Origin: an uncultured Opitutia bacterium
GTDB taxonomy: Bacteria; Verrucomicrobiota; Verrucomicrobiia; Opitutales; Opitutaceae
NCBI GenBank assembly: GCA_903834135.1
Contig: CAILHZ010000018.1
Span: forward strand, 86,472 to 150,471
Length of the DNA stretch: 64,000 nucleotides
Direction: 5' to 3'
The notes beneath the pieces are model-generated. The model was not told where the DNA came from. It saw only the letters and a program-made list of their open reading frames with translations, and did no database searches. The translations under genes and the position numbers were made by a program. Below are positions 46,703-59,000 of the stretch, in pieces (position 1 is the first letter of the stretch; every line of letters starts with the position of its first letter).

Positions 46703-48252
46703 CGTATACCCCCTTTATCTGCTATACCAGCCATCATTAAGCCCAGTCCATTCTCACTTGCCTTGCTCGATGATACTTCACCAGTAAACACACCTGAAGT
46801 CATAACTAAAATTCGATCTGAGAGTGATAAAATTTCGTCTAGCTCTACAGAGACAAGTAATATAGCAACACCTTTATCCCGTAGTGCCATAAGACGCTTA
46901 TGGATCACTTCAATAGCACCAATATCAACACCCCGAGTGGGTTGGCCAACCAGCAATATTCGAGGTTCAGAATTAATTTCACGACCCAAAACAATTTTTT
47001 GCTGATTGCCACCTGAAAATGAATCAAGTGAGAGCATCGGTTCAGCAGGTCTAACATCCCACTGATCCATGAGATTTAGGCACTCACGAGTGATCTGTTT
47101 AGGATCCGTTAAAAAATGATCTCCCCCTGCCTTATCCTCATAACCTAGTCTTACATTGTCTTCTGCACGCATACTAGGAACTACACCCAATTTAAGTCTA
47201 TCCTCAGGTATATGAGCGATACCCAGATTATGACGACTTCTTGGTCCATTAGTAGCATTGGTAATGTCTACCCAATCATCTACTAAAGCTGCTTTACACA
47301 ATAAAGAGCCCTCGTTGGGTTTTACTAAACCTGCCAGAACTTCTAAGAGTTCTGATTGTCCGTTGCCCGATACTCCCGCAATGCCAACGATTTCTCCTGC
47401 AAATAAATCAAGAGAGACTCCATTTAAACGTGCAACTCCACTTAAATCAAAGACCTTCAAAGCCTGGGCTCGTAAAAGTAATTCACCTCTCGAGGCAGCA
47501 GTGCGCTTGATATCTAGCAAAATTGGGCGTCCGACCATACTTTCTGCAAGCTGGGCTGCAGAGGTATCTACTGTGGCAACATTTAGGACCACTACACCTT
47601 GTTTCATTACAGTCACTCGATCTGTGACCGCCATAATTTCTTTTAATTTATGTGTAACTAATAAAACTGTTTTACCCTGACTTCTTAAATTGCGAAGTAA
47701 TTTAAAGAGCTCCTCTACTTCAATTGGAGTTAATACAGCAGTGGGCTCATCTAATATTAAAATATCTGCCCCTCTGTATAATGCCTTTAAAATTTCGACA
47801 CGCTGCTGAATACAGACACCTAATTTAGACACTTTAGAATCCAAGGGTACCTCTAGTCCGTACGCCTTCACTAAAGCTAGAATCCCAAGACGGGCTTTAT
47901 GAAGACCTTCATTTAAAAATATCCCACCCTCTGAACCTAAAATTACATTTTCTAAAACACTTAGCGACTCAACGAGCATGAAATGCTGGTGAACCATGCC
48001 AATTCCACATGCAATTGAGTCCTCTGTAGACTTAAAGTTTACGGGCTTTCCCCTGACTAGGATTTCTCCAGAATCAATCGGATGAAATCCTGTAATGCCA
48101 TGCATCAAGGTAGATTTACCAGCTCCATTTTCTCCAACAATACCGTGTATAGAGCCCTTTAAAACGGTGAGATCCACCGATTTATTCGCATAAACAGATC
48201 CGAAGCGTTTTTGCACTCCGCGCAGCTCTAAAGCATGCGATTCAATTTCCAT
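46699..48252 (-). CDS. ABC transporter ATPase with two nucleotide-binding domains, nucleoside-type
   Basis: A 517-residue double ATPase (NupO/YufO-like, in the same class as RbsA/MglA). Domain 1 has Walker A GENGAGKST (about 38-46) and Walker B ILILDEPTAVLTP. Domain 2 has the degenerate Walker A GVSGNGQSEL that is usual in this class, and a good signature FSGGNQQKIVLGRE. The first start base overlaps the last base of the binding-protein stop (TAATG). It energises import by the two permeases. Confidence 0.93.
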   Translation of the reverse strand: MEIESHALELRGVQKRFGSVYANKSVDLTVLKGSIHGIVGENGAGKSTLMHGITGFHPIDSGEILVRGKPVNFKSTEDSIACGIGMVHQHFMLVESLSVLENVILGSEGGIFLNEGLHKARLGILALVKAYGLEVPLDSKVSKLGVCIQQRVEILKALYRGADILILDEPTAVLTPIEVEELFKLLRNLRSQGKTVLLVTHKLKEIMAVTDRVTVMKQGVVVLNVATVDTSAAQLAESMVGRPILLDIKRTAASRGELLLRAQALKVFDLSGVARLNGVSLDLFAGEIVGIAGVSGNGQSELLEVLAGLVKPNEGSLLCKAALVDDWVDITNATNGPRSRHNLGIAHIPEDRLKLGVVPSMRAEDNVRLGYEDKAGGDHFLTDPKQITRECLNLMDQWDVRPAEPMLSLDSFSGGNQQKIVLGREINSEPRILLVGQPTRGVDIGAIEVIHKRLMALRDKGVAILLVSVELDEILSLSDRILVMTSGVFTGEVSSSKASENGLGLMMAGIADKGGIR

Positions 48253-49241
48253 TACTTGTACTCCGGTACACTAATTTTCCCAGATATAATATCCGCTTTA
48301 GCCTGATTTAAACGTGCCTCAATAGCGGGTGTAATTAGTAAGCGATTGTATTGATCTAAGCTATAGCCTACTGCGTCACATTCTAAGCCAAGTTGTTTTG
48401 GACCACCCTTCCAGGTATTATTCTTAGCATCCATAAACGCTGAATATACAGCAACGTCGACACGCTTAACTGCAGAGGTAAGTACACTACCAGGATGAAC
48501 GCTATCTTGATTTTTATCACAACCAATACTCAAAAGTCCTGCATCTTTAGCAGCTTGCATAACGCCTAAGCCAGTACTGCCAGCAGCATGAAATACAACA
48601 TCTACACCTTGACCAAATTGACTCTTTGCTAATTCACCACCGCGAATAGGATCATTCCAAGCAGATGGAGTTGTGCCTGTCATATTCACGATGACTTTAA
48701 TTGATGGATCTATTAGTTTAGCTCCTGCTGTATATCCCATAGCAAACTTGCGGATGAGTGGAATATCCATACCCCCAACAAATCCAACTTTATGTGTTTT
48801 TGAAACCAGTGCTGCAGCCATGCCACATAAATAAGAGGACTGCTGTTCTTTATAATTAACCGACTCTACATTAGGCAAATTAACAGTTCCATCTACGATC
48901 ACAAATTTAACTAGTGGAAATTCACGAGCCATTTCTTCAACTGCAGAAGCTTGGTTAAATCCAATTGCAGCAATAATATTTACCCCGTGACGTATCAATT
49001 GACGCATGAACTGCGTACGCTGTGCATCGTTGCTTAATTCAAATTCATGACAGGTGATGCCTGTTTCTTTAACAAACCTATCAACTCCTTCTGCAGCCGA
49101 TTGATTAAAGGAGTGATCGTACTTCCCCCCCATATCATAAATGATCCCAGGTTTTATTGCATCTGCCTTAGCAGCTAGTGCCAAAGCAAAGACAAAAACG
49201 ATAAAAACAAAACTATTAAGAAAACGGGGTAAAGTTACCAT
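48252..49241 (-). CDS. BMP-family substrate-binding protein of a nucleoside ABC importer
   Basis: A 329-residue secreted binding protein of the PnrA/Med/BmpA family. A signal peptide is visible (hydrophobic 10-23, ALALAAKADA). KPGIIYDMGGKYDHSFNQSA followed by AEG, GFNQASAVEEMA, CGMAAALVSKTHKVGFVGGM and VDVVFHAAGSTGLGVMQAAK are the family's purine-nucleoside pocket segments. Many relatives are lipoproteins, but no lipobox cysteine is evident at the cleavage site, so this one is probably soluble in the periplasm. It is first in the operon and directly downstream of glgP (10 bases). Confidence 0.9.
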   Translation of the reverse strand: MVTLPRFLNSFVFIVFVFALALAAKADAIKPGIIYDMGGKYDHSFNQSAAEGVDRFVKETGITCHEFELSNDAQRTQFMRQLIRHGVNIIAAIGFNQASAVEEMAREFPLVKFVIVDGTVNLPNVESVNYKEQQSSYLCGMAAALVSKTHKVGFVGGMDIPLIRKFAMGYTAGAKLIDPSIKVIVNMTGTTPSAWNDPIRGGELAKSQFGQGVDVVFHAAGSTGLGVMQAAKDAGLLSIGCDKNQDSVHPGSVLTSAVKRVDVAVYSAFMDAKNNTWKGGPKQLGLECDAVGYSLDQYNRLLITPAIEARLNQAKADIISGKISVPEYK

Positions 49242-49251
49242 ACAGCAGAGT

Positions 49252-51744
49252 CTATACTATAGGAACTGCTGTCTGATTCCAGATCTGTTTTGCATATTCG
49301 TGAATGGAACGGTCGCTAGAGAATTTACCCATACGTGCGGTGTTAAGAATAGCTTGTTCAGCCCAGGTAGACTTATCTCTATAGGCTAAATCAACTCTAG
49401 CTTGTGCATCACAATACGCCCTAAAATCGGCAAGAACCATAAAGGGATCTCCGCCATCTAGGAGGCTATGATGCAAGAGTGAGAATGCCCCTTGTTCAGT
49501 TGGCAACCAATAGTCACTACCTAGCCAATCTATAATAGCACGCAGCTCTTCGTCCTGAGTATAGTAATCCCATGGCTTATAGCCCTTAGCATTCAAAGCT
49601 TCCACTTCATCTACAGTCATTCCGAAGATGAAGATATTCTTTTCCCCTACTTCTTCTAGAATTTCTACGTTAGCGCCATCCAAGGTACCAATCGTTAGCG
49701 ATCCATTTAAGGCCAACTTCATATTACCAGTACCTGAAGCTTCCTTGCCGGCAGTCGAGATCTGTTCAGACAAATCTGAGGCTGGAATAATTTTCTCGGC
49801 TAATGAAACCCGGTAATTTGGTAAGAAGACTACCTTAAGCTTATTATTAATACGCGTATCTTTATTAATGCGGTCCCCAATGACATTAATAGCACGAATA
49901 ATATTCTTTGCTACGTCATAGCCCGGTGCAGCTTTAGCTGCGAAAATAAATACACGAGGTACAATATCTAATTTCGGATTTTGAATCAAGCGCCTATAAA
50001 GCGCCATAATGTGCAGTAAATTTAAATGCTGCCGCTTGTATTCATGCAGACGCTTAATTTGCACATCATATAAAGCATCGGGTGAGACCTCAACTCCACA
50101 CTCCTCTAAAATAACCTGGGCTAAATCAACTTTGTTAGACCGCTTTACAGCCATGTATTTTTTCTGAAATGCCTTATCATGCGCAAATTTTTCAAGGCCT
50201 TTTAACCTATCTAATTCACGGGGCCAGGTGGAATCACCCAGACTGTCCGTAATTAATTGCGCTAAATGCGGATTACATTCCAAAAGCCATCGTCTGGGAG
50301 TAATACCGTTTGTTTTATTTTGAAACTTACCTGGATACAGTGAATCAAATTCAGGGAAAAGCTGTTTACGTAGTAAAGTTGTATGAAGTTCCGCTACCCC
50401 ATTGACTGCATGTGACCCAACAACTGCAAGATTAGCCATACGAACATACTTAGATCCGTCTTCTTGAATCAGCGAACAGACACGCTTCTTAGTGATATCA
50501 CCTGGCCACTTAGTTTCACAGACCTTCATCAAGCGTTCGTTGATTTCGAAAATAATTTGCAAATGCCTTGGCAGTATGCGTTCAAACAGTGGCACACCCC
50601 ATCTTTCTAGCGCTTCGGGCAAGAGAGTATGATTAGTATAGGCAAAGGTTTTAGTCGTAACCTCCCACGCTTTCTCCCACTTGATACCTTCCTCATCAAC
50701 TAAGATCCGCATGAGCTCAGTAATAGCTACAGCTGGATGTGTATCATTAAGCTGAATAGCTGCTTTATCGCTTAAATTATCCCACGTATTTGAGGCATCA
50801 CGAAAATGTCTACGGATCAAATCACGTAGAGAACAAGCGACGAAAAAATACTGCTGTACAAGCCTAAGCTCTTTTCCGTTTTCTGTTTTATCATTAGGAT
50901 AAAGCACCTTCGAAATAGTTTCACCTACGGCCTTATCATGCACCGCGTCAACATAGCCACCGGAATTAAAAATATTTAAATCGAAATCTTCATTCGCACG
51001 AGACGCCCAAAGACGTAGTAAATTAACGGTCTTAGTTCCATAACCAGCAATTGGAATATCATGTGGTACACCAAGGACTGTTTTATAATCCACCCACTTA
51101 GGTTTAGAATTTCCGTGGTCATCAAACACATTTATAACTCGACCGTACAGACGAACTTCCTGTGAATATTCTGCTCGAACAACTTCCCAAGGATTACCAA
51201 ATGGCATCCAACGATCTGGAAATTCAATTTGGTGTCCGTTGGAAAATTCCTGTTTAAAAAGTCCGAACTCATAATGAATACCGTAACCCAAGGCTGGATA
51301 GTCCAAAGTTGCCATCGAATCTAAAAAGCACGCTGCCAAACGACCTAGTCCACCATTACCTAAGCCCATATCAACTTCAGCTTCACGTACCTTAGCGAAA
51401 TCAACTCCCAAAGACTTCAGTGCTTCATGCGCTGTTTCAGAAAGCCCACTTGCGAGTAAATTATTTTCAAATAAACGACCCATCAAATACTCGAGCGAGA
51501 AATAATATACACGACGTACATTTTTAGCATTATGCACAGCCTGTGTCTGAATGAGTCTGTCATGGATCGTGTCCCGAACAGCTAGTGAGGTTGCTACCCA
51601 CCAATCCCGTGACGTTGCTGAGGCTGCGGGTCTAGCCAAAGTAGAGATCAAATGCCGAAGAATTAAGGCCTTAAAAGCCTCGGAATTAACCTTTAAGTCA
51701 CTTGATGATGATGATGAAGCTTTTTGCGTTAAAGTGGTAGGCAT
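49252..51744 (-). CDS. glgP: Glycogen phosphorylase
   Basis: An 830-residue GT35 enzyme that releases glucose-1-phosphate from glycogen or maltodextrin. [20 protein letters not shown] (about 128-147) and the PLP site [14 protein letters not shown] with K676 are diagnostic; SVAYFSLEY-like [10 protein letters not shown] and [16 protein letters not shown] also occur. The N-terminus has a poly-Ser tract ([11 protein letters not shown]), encoded by a short trinucleotide repeat. ATG start, no Shine-Dalgarno. It lies 10 bases upstream of the BMP gene on the same strand; the metabolic link between the two is not obvious. Confidence 0.95.
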   Translation of the reverse strand: MPTTLTQKASSSSSSDLKVNSEAFKALILRHLISTLARPAASATSRDWWVATSLAVRDTIHDRLIQTQAVHNAKNVRRVYYFSLEYLMGRLFENNLLASGLSETAHEALKSLGVDFAKVREAEVDMGLGNGGLGRLAACFLDSMATLDYPALGYGIHYEFGLFKQEFSNGHQIEFPDRWMPFGNPWEVVRAEYSQEVRLYGRVINVFDDHGNSKPKWVDYKTVLGVPHDIPIAGYGTKTVNLLRLWASRANEDFDLNIFNSGGYVDAVHDKAVGETISKVLYPNDKTENGKELRLVQQYFFVACSLRDLIRRHFRDASNTWDNLSDKAAIQLNDTHPAVAITELMRILVDEEGIKWEKAWEVTTKTFAYTNHTLLPEALERWGVPLFERILPRHLQIIFEINERLMKVCETKWPGDITKKRVCSLIQEDGSKYVRMANLAVVGSHAVNGVAELHTTLLRKQLFPEFDSLYPGKFQNKTNGITPRRWLLECNPHLAQLITDSLGDSTWPRELDRLKGLEKFAHDKAFQKKYMAVKRSNKVDLAQVILEECGVEVSPDALYDVQIKRLHEYKRQHLNLLHIMALYRRLIQNPKLDIVPRVFIFAAKAAPGYDVAKNIIRAINVIGDRINKDTRINNKLKVVFLPNYRVSLAEKIIPASDLSEQISTAGKEASGTGNMKLALNGSLTIGTLDGANVEILEEVGEKNIFIFGMTVDEVEALNAKGYKPWDYYTQDEELRAIIDWLGSDYWLPTEQGAFSLLHHSLLDGGDPFMVLADFRAYCDAQARVDLAYRDKSTWAEQAILNTARMGKFSSDRSIHEYAKQIWNQTAVPIV

Positions 51745-51818
51745 ACGTAAAGTGTACAGCAGCGAATGTGCCGGAATATGATAACAATCGCCTCGATAGA
51801 AAAAGCCAAGCTCCGCAG

Positions 51819-53594
51819 CTACTGAATATTGAAGCGACGATTCAATTCTGCGCGGTCGATTTCAAAAAAGGTGGGCTTACCCCGCGGTGTGATTAATGGG
51901 CTAAGTGTCGTGAATAGTTCATCAACAACAGTTTGTGCATTTTGCTCAGGATTACTAGTACTTCTATTAACCCTTCGAACTGCTGCCAGCAGTGCAAAAT
52001 GCTCCTGGATCGCGTTTTTATTTGAAGCAGGAAAACTTTCCTCCCTGAGTGCTGCAATGAGTTCACGCAAGAACTGTTCAGCATCATTTACTTCAAGCCA
52101 TGCAGGAATTGCCTCCAAGCGGTAAAAATGACGTCCAAATTCAGCAATCTGAAAACCGTAACTCTGAAACACGGCACTATGATCTAATAGTAAGGCTGAA
52201 CTAATCGGATCAAATTCAAGTGAAAGAGGAAGAAGCAAAGTTTGACTAGGCACTCCGTCTTTCGAGCCTTCATTTAAAATACGTTCATACCAGATACGCT
52301 CTTCAGCTGCTTTATAATCAAGGACTACAATACCAGCAGAAGTATCAAAGAGGAAGTAACCTAACTGTGCGCTGCCTATAAAACGCCATGCTGTTTGGTT
52401 AGGCACTGAGAGCTCATGCGTTAACTGATGTTTAAATTCAGACTTAGTCTCAGCTGTAATCTTTGGCTGGTAAGAAGCTTGCACTTCACGAACTACAGCA
52501 GATGGTGCAAACGAAGCAGAAAAAGGATTCCTAAATTCACCTAATCCCACTTGTGGTTTATTACCGGTTAGGTTCGTGATAGGCGTTTTTTTATCCGCCC
52601 AAGATTTTAAAAGACCTAAGACAGCACGAATAACAAAAGAGCGCACCTGACTGTCATTCTTAAATTTAACTTCACGCTTTGCTGGATGCACATTTACATC
52701 CACATGCGCAGGATCGCATTGAAAAAATAAGATTACCTGAGGATATTTTCCTTTAACTAAAAATGGACTGTAGGCCTCAATAAGCGCAAAATTTATTGTA
52801 CGACTATCCACGGGCCGACCATTAACAAAAGTAAGCATGTCATGACGACTTGACTTACTCTCACTAGGAAGACCAACAAGACCTTCTAGTTTCATTGCTT
52901 CATCGACGTAACTAAGATTGAGCATCGAGGAAACAGAGCTATAGCCGAGTAGCTCTCCCGCTCTCTGTTTAAGGCTTAAGCATACTGCAGAGCGGAAAAC
53001 AAGTTTAGCGTCCTCTTTTAAACTAAAAGCTACATCGGGCCTTGCTAGAGCATACAAACGCACCGTTTGAATTATATGCGCAGCTTCCGTTGCATCCGTT
53101 TTTAAAAATTTGCGCCTTGCAGGAACTGGATGAAAAAGGTGAGCAATTTCTAATGTTGTACCAGGAGCTCTGCCACATGCTCTTACTTGTAAAAGTTTAC
53201 CTGCATCCACACTAATATGCGTTCCTTCAGAACTTAATTCAGATTTTGTCTCGAGGGTAAAATGTGAGATACTCGCAATCGATGGAATTGCTTCTCCTCG
53301 AAATCCAAAGGTTGAGAGTTTATCCAAATCCTTAGTGAGTGAAATTTTACTCGTTGCATGCCGCTGCAAAGCTAGCAGAGCGTCTTCACGAATCATACCG
53401 CTACCGTTATCTTCGATTCGGATGTATTCCCGACCTGCTTGTCTAAATTCAATTTCTATTCGAGTTGCCCCCGCATCGAGTGAATTTTCTATCAGTTCTT
53501 TTACCACAGCTGCGGGACGTTCAATCACTTCCCCGGCAGCAATCTGATTTGCTACAGCATCCGCTAAAACATGAATCGATGGAGACGTACTCAA
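51819..53594 (-). CDS. mutL: DNA mismatch repair protein MutL
   Basis: A 591-residue MutL. The N-terminal GHKL ATPase is intact: [20 protein letters not shown] followed by [21 protein letters not shown] and [12 protein letters not shown]. The C-terminal nuclease motifs are degraded. DQHA(x)2E(x)4E appears as DYKA with following E and E (426-437), the AC(R/K/H)xA motif has become ALLAAVRRV without cysteine (about 533-541), and C(P/N)HGRP is TPRGKP (569-574). It starts with TTG 3 bases after the argH stop. It probably mediates repair without being the nicking nuclease. Confidence 0.92.
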   Translation of the reverse strand: MSTSPSIHVLADAVANQIAAGEVIERPAAVVKELIENSLDAGATRIEIEFRQAGREYIRIEDNGSGMIREDALLALQRHATSKISLTKDLDKLSTFGFRGEAIPSIASISHFTLETKSELSSEGTHISVDAGKLLQVRACGRAPGTTLEIAHLFHPVPARRKFLKTDATEAAHIIQTVRLYALARPDVAFSLKEDAKLVFRSAVCLSLKQRAGELLGYSSVSSMLNLSYVDEAMKLEGLVGLPSESKSSRHDMLTFVNGRPVDSRTINFALIEAYSPFLVKGKYPQVILFFQCDPAHVDVNVHPAKREVKFKNDSQVRSFVIRAVLGLLKSWADKKTPITNLTGNKPQVGLGEFRNPFSASFAPSAVVREVQASYQPKITAETKSEFKHQLTHELSVPNQTAWRFIGSAQLGYFLFDTSAGIVVLDYKAAEERIWYERILNEGSKDGVPSQTLLLPLSLEFDPISSALLLDHSAVFQSYGFQIAEFGRHFYRLEAIPAWLEVNDAEQFLRELIAALREESFPASNKNAIQEHFALLAAVRRVNRSTSNPEQNAQTVVDELFTTLSPLITPRGKPTFFEIDRAELNRRFNIQ

Positions 53595-53597
53595 GTC

Positions 53598-54998
53598 TTA
53601 AGCAAATACAGAATTCCAGCGTTTAATCTGTGAAAGTACTCCCTTGTGACTTGGCATTCCAGTACCAGTGCGTGCTTGCATCGCATGCTCGAGATTAAAA
53701 GCCTTAGCCCAGTCTTTTCCGAAACGCTTATTAATTTTCATTACATCCGCAGTGGAAAGTTTATCTAATGCAACTCCCTGCTTTTCTGAAAGCGCTACAA
53801 CATGGCCAACCGCGTGATGAGCCTCTCTGAATGCGACTCCATTTCTGACTAAGTGATCGACTAAATCCGTTGCAAGTAAGGCAGGATCTTTAGATGCGTC
53901 TCTACATTTTCTTGCATTGACCCTTAAGCCAGCCATGACACCAGCAAGTACTTCGCTACAGAGTAAGGTTTGATCCAAACTATCAAATAGTGGTTCTTTA
54001 TCTTCCTGCATATCCCGGTTATAGGTCAAAGGCAGACCCTTCATTAAAGTAAGTAAAGTCTGCAAGTTACCCTGTAGTCTAGCTGACTTACCCCTTAGAA
54101 GTTCACATGAGTCAGCATTCTTTTTCTGAGGCATCAAAGATGAGCCTGTCGAGAAAGCATCTGAAATTTGTACAAATCCAAACTCAACACTACTCCAAAT
54201 AACTAAGTCCTCTGCGATACGGGAGAAATGAACACCTGCAATCGCACATACGGATGCAAATTCTATACACAGATCACGGTCTGCAACTGCGTCCATGGAA
54301 TTCTGAGTTACTAGGGCTTTACCCTTCTTATCTACAAATCCAAGCAACTTAGCTGTGTACTCCCGGTTTAAAGCAAGTGTAGTTCCAGCAATAGCACCAG
54401 AACCAAGTGGACACACATTAGCATGTGAAGCGACTTCACTTAACCTAGTAATATCACGCTGCAACATTTCGATCCAAGCTAAGAAATGATGTGCAATATA
54501 TACAGGCTGGGCTCGTTGCAAATGCGTGTAACCAGGAATAATTATTCCTAGGTTACGTTCCGCAGCAGCAAGTATTTCAATTTGAGCGAGCCTTAATTTT
54601 TGACTTACTTTAGAGCAGGCATCTTTTAAGAATAACCGAATATCAGTTGCTACCTGATCATTACGACTTCTACCCGTATGCAATTTTGCTGCACAAGGAA
54701 CAAGCTTAGTGAGTGCTTGCTCAATATTCATATGTACATCTTCAAGGGATGTATTCCATTTGAAGGTACCTTTCAAAATTTGCTGACCAATAGCGTCTAG
54801 TCCTTCAGCAATCGACTTAGCCTCTTTTTTTGTCAGTATTCCGACGTGCGCAAGCATAGCTGCATGCGCTTTACTTCCAGCAATATCGAACGGAGCTAGC
54901 CTTTGATCAAAGGAGACCGATTCACTGAACTTAAGCATCAATGCGTCAGGAGCCGCTGAAAAACGACCACCCCAGGTGACTTGCTTAGACTTAGACAT
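53598..54998 (-). CDS. argH: Argininosuccinate lyase
   Basis: A 466-residue fumarase/aspartase-superfamily enzyme that splits argininosuccinate to arginine and fumarate. [34 protein letters not shown] and [17 protein letters not shown] are typical, and the signature [12 protein letters not shown] (about 283-294) is exact. [16 protein letters not shown] also fits. It stands just before mutL with only 3 bases between them, so the two are likely co-transcribed. No other arginine gene is in the window. The ATG lacks a Shine-Dalgarno. Confidence 0.95.
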   Translation of the reverse strand: MSKSKQVTWGGRFSAAPDALMLKFSESVSFDQRLAPFDIAGSKAHAAMLAHVGILTKKEAKSIAEGLDAIGQQILKGTFKWNTSLEDVHMNIEQALTKLVPCAAKLHTGRSRNDQVATDIRLFLKDACSKVSQKLRLAQIEILAAAERNLGIIIPGYTHLQRAQPVYIAHHFLAWIEMLQRDITRLSEVASHANVCPLGSGAIAGTTLALNREYTAKLLGFVDKKGKALVTQNSMDAVADRDLCIEFASVCAIAGVHFSRIAEDLVIWSSVEFGFVQISDAFSTGSSLMPQKKNADSCELLRGKSARLQGNLQTLLTLMKGLPLTYNRDMQEDKEPLFDSLDQTLLCSEVLAGVMAGLRVNARKCRDASKDPALLATDLVDHLVRNGVAFREAHHAVGHVVALSEKQGVALDKLSTADVMKINKRFGKDWAKAFNLEHAMQARTGTGMPSHKGVLSQIKRWNSVFA

Positions 54999-55083
54999 GT
55001 TGTAATTTTGACTGGTAAAGGCCTAGTCGCGCAATGAGATATTTGCTTTGAACTAGGCCTCAGGGTGGTCAAAATCTCTAAAA

Positions 55084-55554
55084 ATGCCACTTTCTCTGCG
55101 TTCTCTATGCCTATTATGCCTGCTGTCAATTGTAGGGCTATCCCACGGACTTTGCCACGAGCTAACCGAGCTCAACCGTGTGGATGTAGCACCAATCACA
55201 AAATGGTTTCATATCGCGAGTGTGACTCTAACCCCAAACTCGTTTATTCGGACTACAAATGCGTTTACGGCTGACTATAAAGCGGAAATAATACCGTTTT
55301 CATTTTATGATGAAGTAGGAACCCTGCGCATTTCTATCGCAGATAGTGATCTCAAAAAACTATTAAATAATGAGTCTATTAGTTTCAAAGGAGCTGCTAC
55401 AAATTCAGAGAAAAAAATTCATCTTATTACGGGCGAAGTAATTCCTAAAACTATCTCAAACGGAACACTCAAAGTTAAATTATATTACAATAGTTTAATT
55501 ACACTATCGTTCGTGACTAGCTATAGTCTACCACTGCTTAAATCTGAAAAGTAA
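55084..55554 (+). CDS. Small secreted protein of unknown function
   Basis: A 156-residue protein with a convincing N-terminal signal peptide (LRSLCLLCLLSIVGLSHG, cleavage around residue 21-23). The mature part is rich in beta-type segments (WFHIASVTLTPNSFIRTTNA; AEIIPFSFYDEVGTLRISIA; GTLKVKLYYNSLITLSFVTS), suggesting a small beta-sandwich. No motif, cysteine pair or lipobox is seen and I do not recognise a family. It is divergent from argH across 85 bases and converges with the OsmC gene. The coding call rests on the signal peptide, composition and codon use. Confidence 0.7.
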   Translation: MPLSLRSLCLLCLLSIVGLSHGLCHELTELNRVDVAPITKWFHIASVTLTPNSFIRTTNAFTADYKAEIIPFSFYDEVGTLRISIADSDLKKLLNNESISFKGAATNSEKKIHLITGEVIPKTISNGTLKVKLYYNSLITLSFVTSYSLPLLKSEK

Positions 55555-55561
55555 GAAGAGC

Positions 55562-55969
55562 TTAAGCCCAATTAAATTCGATCACTTGCTCAACATCAGA
55601 CGCTAAACTTAAATGCACAGGACAATGTTTAGCAGTCGTTTGCATCAAACCTTCAGGAAGTAGTTTAGCTGATTGAGGCATCCAAAGTTTTAATACTAAA
55701 CGTGCAATTTTTCTAGGAGCACTTTGGGTCATTTCTTTAGTCACTTCATAGCGCACACCGTCAAGTTCTACACCGTGCTTACGTGCCACTATAGCCATTG
55801 TAGTGACGACGCATGTTGCTAGGGCAGTTGCCACAAGATCCGTAGGAGAAAAGGCTTCTCCCTTACCCTGATTGTCCTTAGGCGCATCTGTTGAAATCAC
55901 AGTTCCAGATGGGCCATGCGTTGCATTACAATGAAATCCGCCTTCGTAAGATCCAGTAATAGTAACCAT
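55562..55969 (-). CDS. OsmC/Ohr family protein
   Basis: A 135-residue peroxiredoxin-like protein of the OsmC family, with the reactive cysteine pair seen as ALATCVVTTMAIVARKHG (C53 region) and KHCPVHLSL near the C-terminus. It would reduce organic hydroperoxides with a lipoyl or thiol donor. KGEAFSPTDLVATALATCVV is the family core. It is closer to the YhfA-type OsmC members than to Ohr. It stands alone and ends 7 bases from the convergent secreted-protein gene. Confidence 0.88.
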   Translation of the reverse strand: MVTITGSYEGGFHCNATHGPSGTVISTDAPKDNQGKGEAFSPTDLVATALATCVVTTMAIVARKHGVELDGVRYEVTKEMTQSAPRKIARLVLKLWMPQSAKLLPEGLMQTTAKHCPVHLSLASDVEQVIEFNWA

Positions 55970-56084
55970 CCATCAAAATAAAGCTAAATTTTAATTTCTA
56001 GCAACCTATCAGTCATATCTAAGGCTTATTATTTTACCTAGCTTCTCAGTTGCGTAATTGACTGCTTTAGGACTTAATAGACCT

Positions 56085-59000
56085 ATGCATTATCAACAAG
56101 TTAGGTCTACACCACGTTTCATCCTTTGCATGGCAGGTGCTCTATTAAGCACACATTTACTTCATGCACAAAACAGCCAAGTAGTTAGAGATAATCCACT
56201 ACTTCAGGTCAGCAACCTGCAATACGAATTTCCTCGTTTTGATTTAATTAAGAGTACGGATTTTGCACCTGCTTTTGAAATTTCAATGGCACAGCACTTA
56301 GCCGAAGTTGATGCGATTGCAAAAAATCCTGAAGTACCAACATTTGATAATACGATTATTGCTCTTGAAAAAACAGGGCGAAATTTAAATCGCGTAGCTA
56401 CCACATTTTATAATCTATCAGGGGCTAATACAGACCCAATCATCGATCAGACTGAAAAAGACATCGCCCCTAAGATGTCAGCACACTCCGATGCTATTAA
56501 TTTAAATCCAACGCTGTACGCACGGATTCATACTCTTTTTGAGAACCGTTTATCGCTAGGCTTAGATGATGAAGCTATCCGTTTAGTAGAGCGGTATGAA
56601 AGAGATTTTGTAAGAGCAGGCGCTAAATTGAATCCAGCCGAGCAAGAAAAGATTAAAAAAATAAACGCTGAACTTGCTACCCTAACAGCTCAATTTGGAC
56701 AGAATGTATTAAAGGAAAAAAATGCTTCAGAGTTAATTATCGATACCGAAGCAGAACTTGCTGGACTTACACAAGAGCAGATTGCATCTGCTGCAGCCTT
56801 TGCAAAACAAGAAGGTCATCCTGGTAAATATATTATACATATCCTTAATACGAGTGGACAGCCACTTTTAACCTCACTTAAAAACCGCTCCGTAAGGCAG
56901 CGCCTCATGGAGGCTTCCTTAGCTCGTGGCATAAGAGGTGGTGATTTCGATAATCAAAAAACGTTAGTACGTATTGTTGAATTACGTGCAGAACAAGCGA
57001 GCGTTTTAGGATATCCTACTCACGCAGCTTACAAAATAGAAACTGAAACAGCTAAAACAGTTGATTCAGTAAATACACTTTTAGCACAACTCGCCCCTCC
57101 TGCTGTTGCTAATGCAAAACGTGAAGCCGCTACGCTACAAAAAATGATTGATTTAGAGAACGGTGGCTTCAAACTCGCATCATGGGACTGGGCATATTAC
57201 TCAGAAAAAGTACGTAAAGCTAAGTATTCATTTGATGAATCCCAGCTCAAACCTTACTTCGAACTAAACCATGTCTTAACAGACGGTGTCTTTTATGCAG
57301 CTCATGAACTCTACGGCATAAGCTTTGTAGAAAGGCATGACCTTCCCGTATACGAACCCGATGTACGTGTATTCGAAGTTTTTGATAAAGATGGAACATC
57401 CCTTGCCTTATTCATGGAGGACTTTTACTCCCGCGCTTCCAAGCAAGGCGGCGCTTGGATGAATGAATACACAACTCAATCGTTCCTATTAAATCATCAT
57501 CCTGTTGTTGCTAATCATCACAATATTCCAAAACCAGCTGCAGGGCAACCTACCTTACTTACCTTTGACGAGGTCACAACGCTATTCCATGAATTTGGTC
57601 ATGCTCTGCATGGTATGTTTTCGCACGTTAAATACCCAACCTTTGCAGGTACAAGCGTTCCACGGGATTTCGTAGAATTTCCATCCCAAGTTAACGAGAT
57701 GTGGGCTGCGTGGCCTCAGGTGGTTAGCCATTACGCTAAGCATTATCAAACGGGTGAGCCTATGCCGAAGGCATTACTCGCAAAGATGCTTTCAACTCAA
57801 AAATTTAATCAGGGCTTTGCAACTACAGAGTACCTTTCTGCATCACTCATCGATCAAGCTTGGCATCAACGTAAGGCAGGAGATGTACCAACTGACGTCC
57901 CTGGTTTTGAAGCAGCTAGTTTGAAAAAAGTAGGCTTAGACTTTGCAGCAGTACCACCCCGCTACCGTAGTGCTTATTTCGCACATGCATTTTCAAATGG
58001 GTATTCGGCTGGATATTATTCTTACATCTGGGCTGATGTGTTAGTAGCCGATAGTATTGAATGGTTCACAAATCATGGCGGCTTACTACGCGCTAACGGA
58101 GATCATTTCAGAGATACCCTCTTATCCCGCGGTGACAGTAGTGATCCGATGGATCTATTTAAAAATTTTACGGGTTCAGGTCCTGATGTAGGACCGCTGC
58201 TTAAAAAACGCGGTTTAATTCAGGAAAAACAAGTTTCTGTAAATGATCTAATTGGAACAAAAACACCGCATTATGGAACCTGGGGTTACGATTCAAGCGG
58301 CCAAGATACAAACGTTAAACCGGGCGCTGATTTTTTCTTATTCGCAAACGGTAGCTGGCTTAACAAAGAAAGTATTCCATCTGACCGCACACGCTATGGT
58401 AATTTTGATAAATTAACTGTACTGTCTGAAAACCGCACACGCAAAATCATTGAAGATGCTGCAGCTCATCCAACAACTGCAGCAACAGAGCGTATTGCAG
58501 CAGCTTATCTATCCTACATGGATGAAGAACGAATTAATAGCTTAGGAGCAACTCCATTGGCAGGTGACCTAGCAGCTATTCGATCACAGAAAACACTCGA
58601 AGATGTTGCAACAGCAATGGGTGCTAGTAGATTTAGGATCTCGAATACTTTATTTTATGTCATGATTTCAGGTGATGCTAAGTCACCTAATCAATATGCA
58701 GTGCATATTGCACCTGGTGGACTTGGCCTACCCGACCGTGATTATTATTTGCAAGCATCTTTAGCACCGAAAAAAGCTCAGTACCAGGCCTACATTGAGC
58801 AGCTATTAGGTCTCATTAAGTGGGAAAATCCTAAGGAAAGCGCTGAACAGATTGTTGCTTTCGAAACTAAGATTGCCGAAGCAAGTTGGACACGAGCTCA
58901 AATGCGTGAGCGTGAAAAGACTTATAATCCAATGACCGTAGCTGAACTACAAACTTATGCTCCTGGGTTTAACTTTAGAGCACTCTTAGATAGTTCAAAG

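Noticed and set aside
47258..47680. 140-residue open frame antisense to the nucleoside ATPase
   Set aside because: It lies wholly inside a well-supported gene and shows no domain; typical of antisense shadows.
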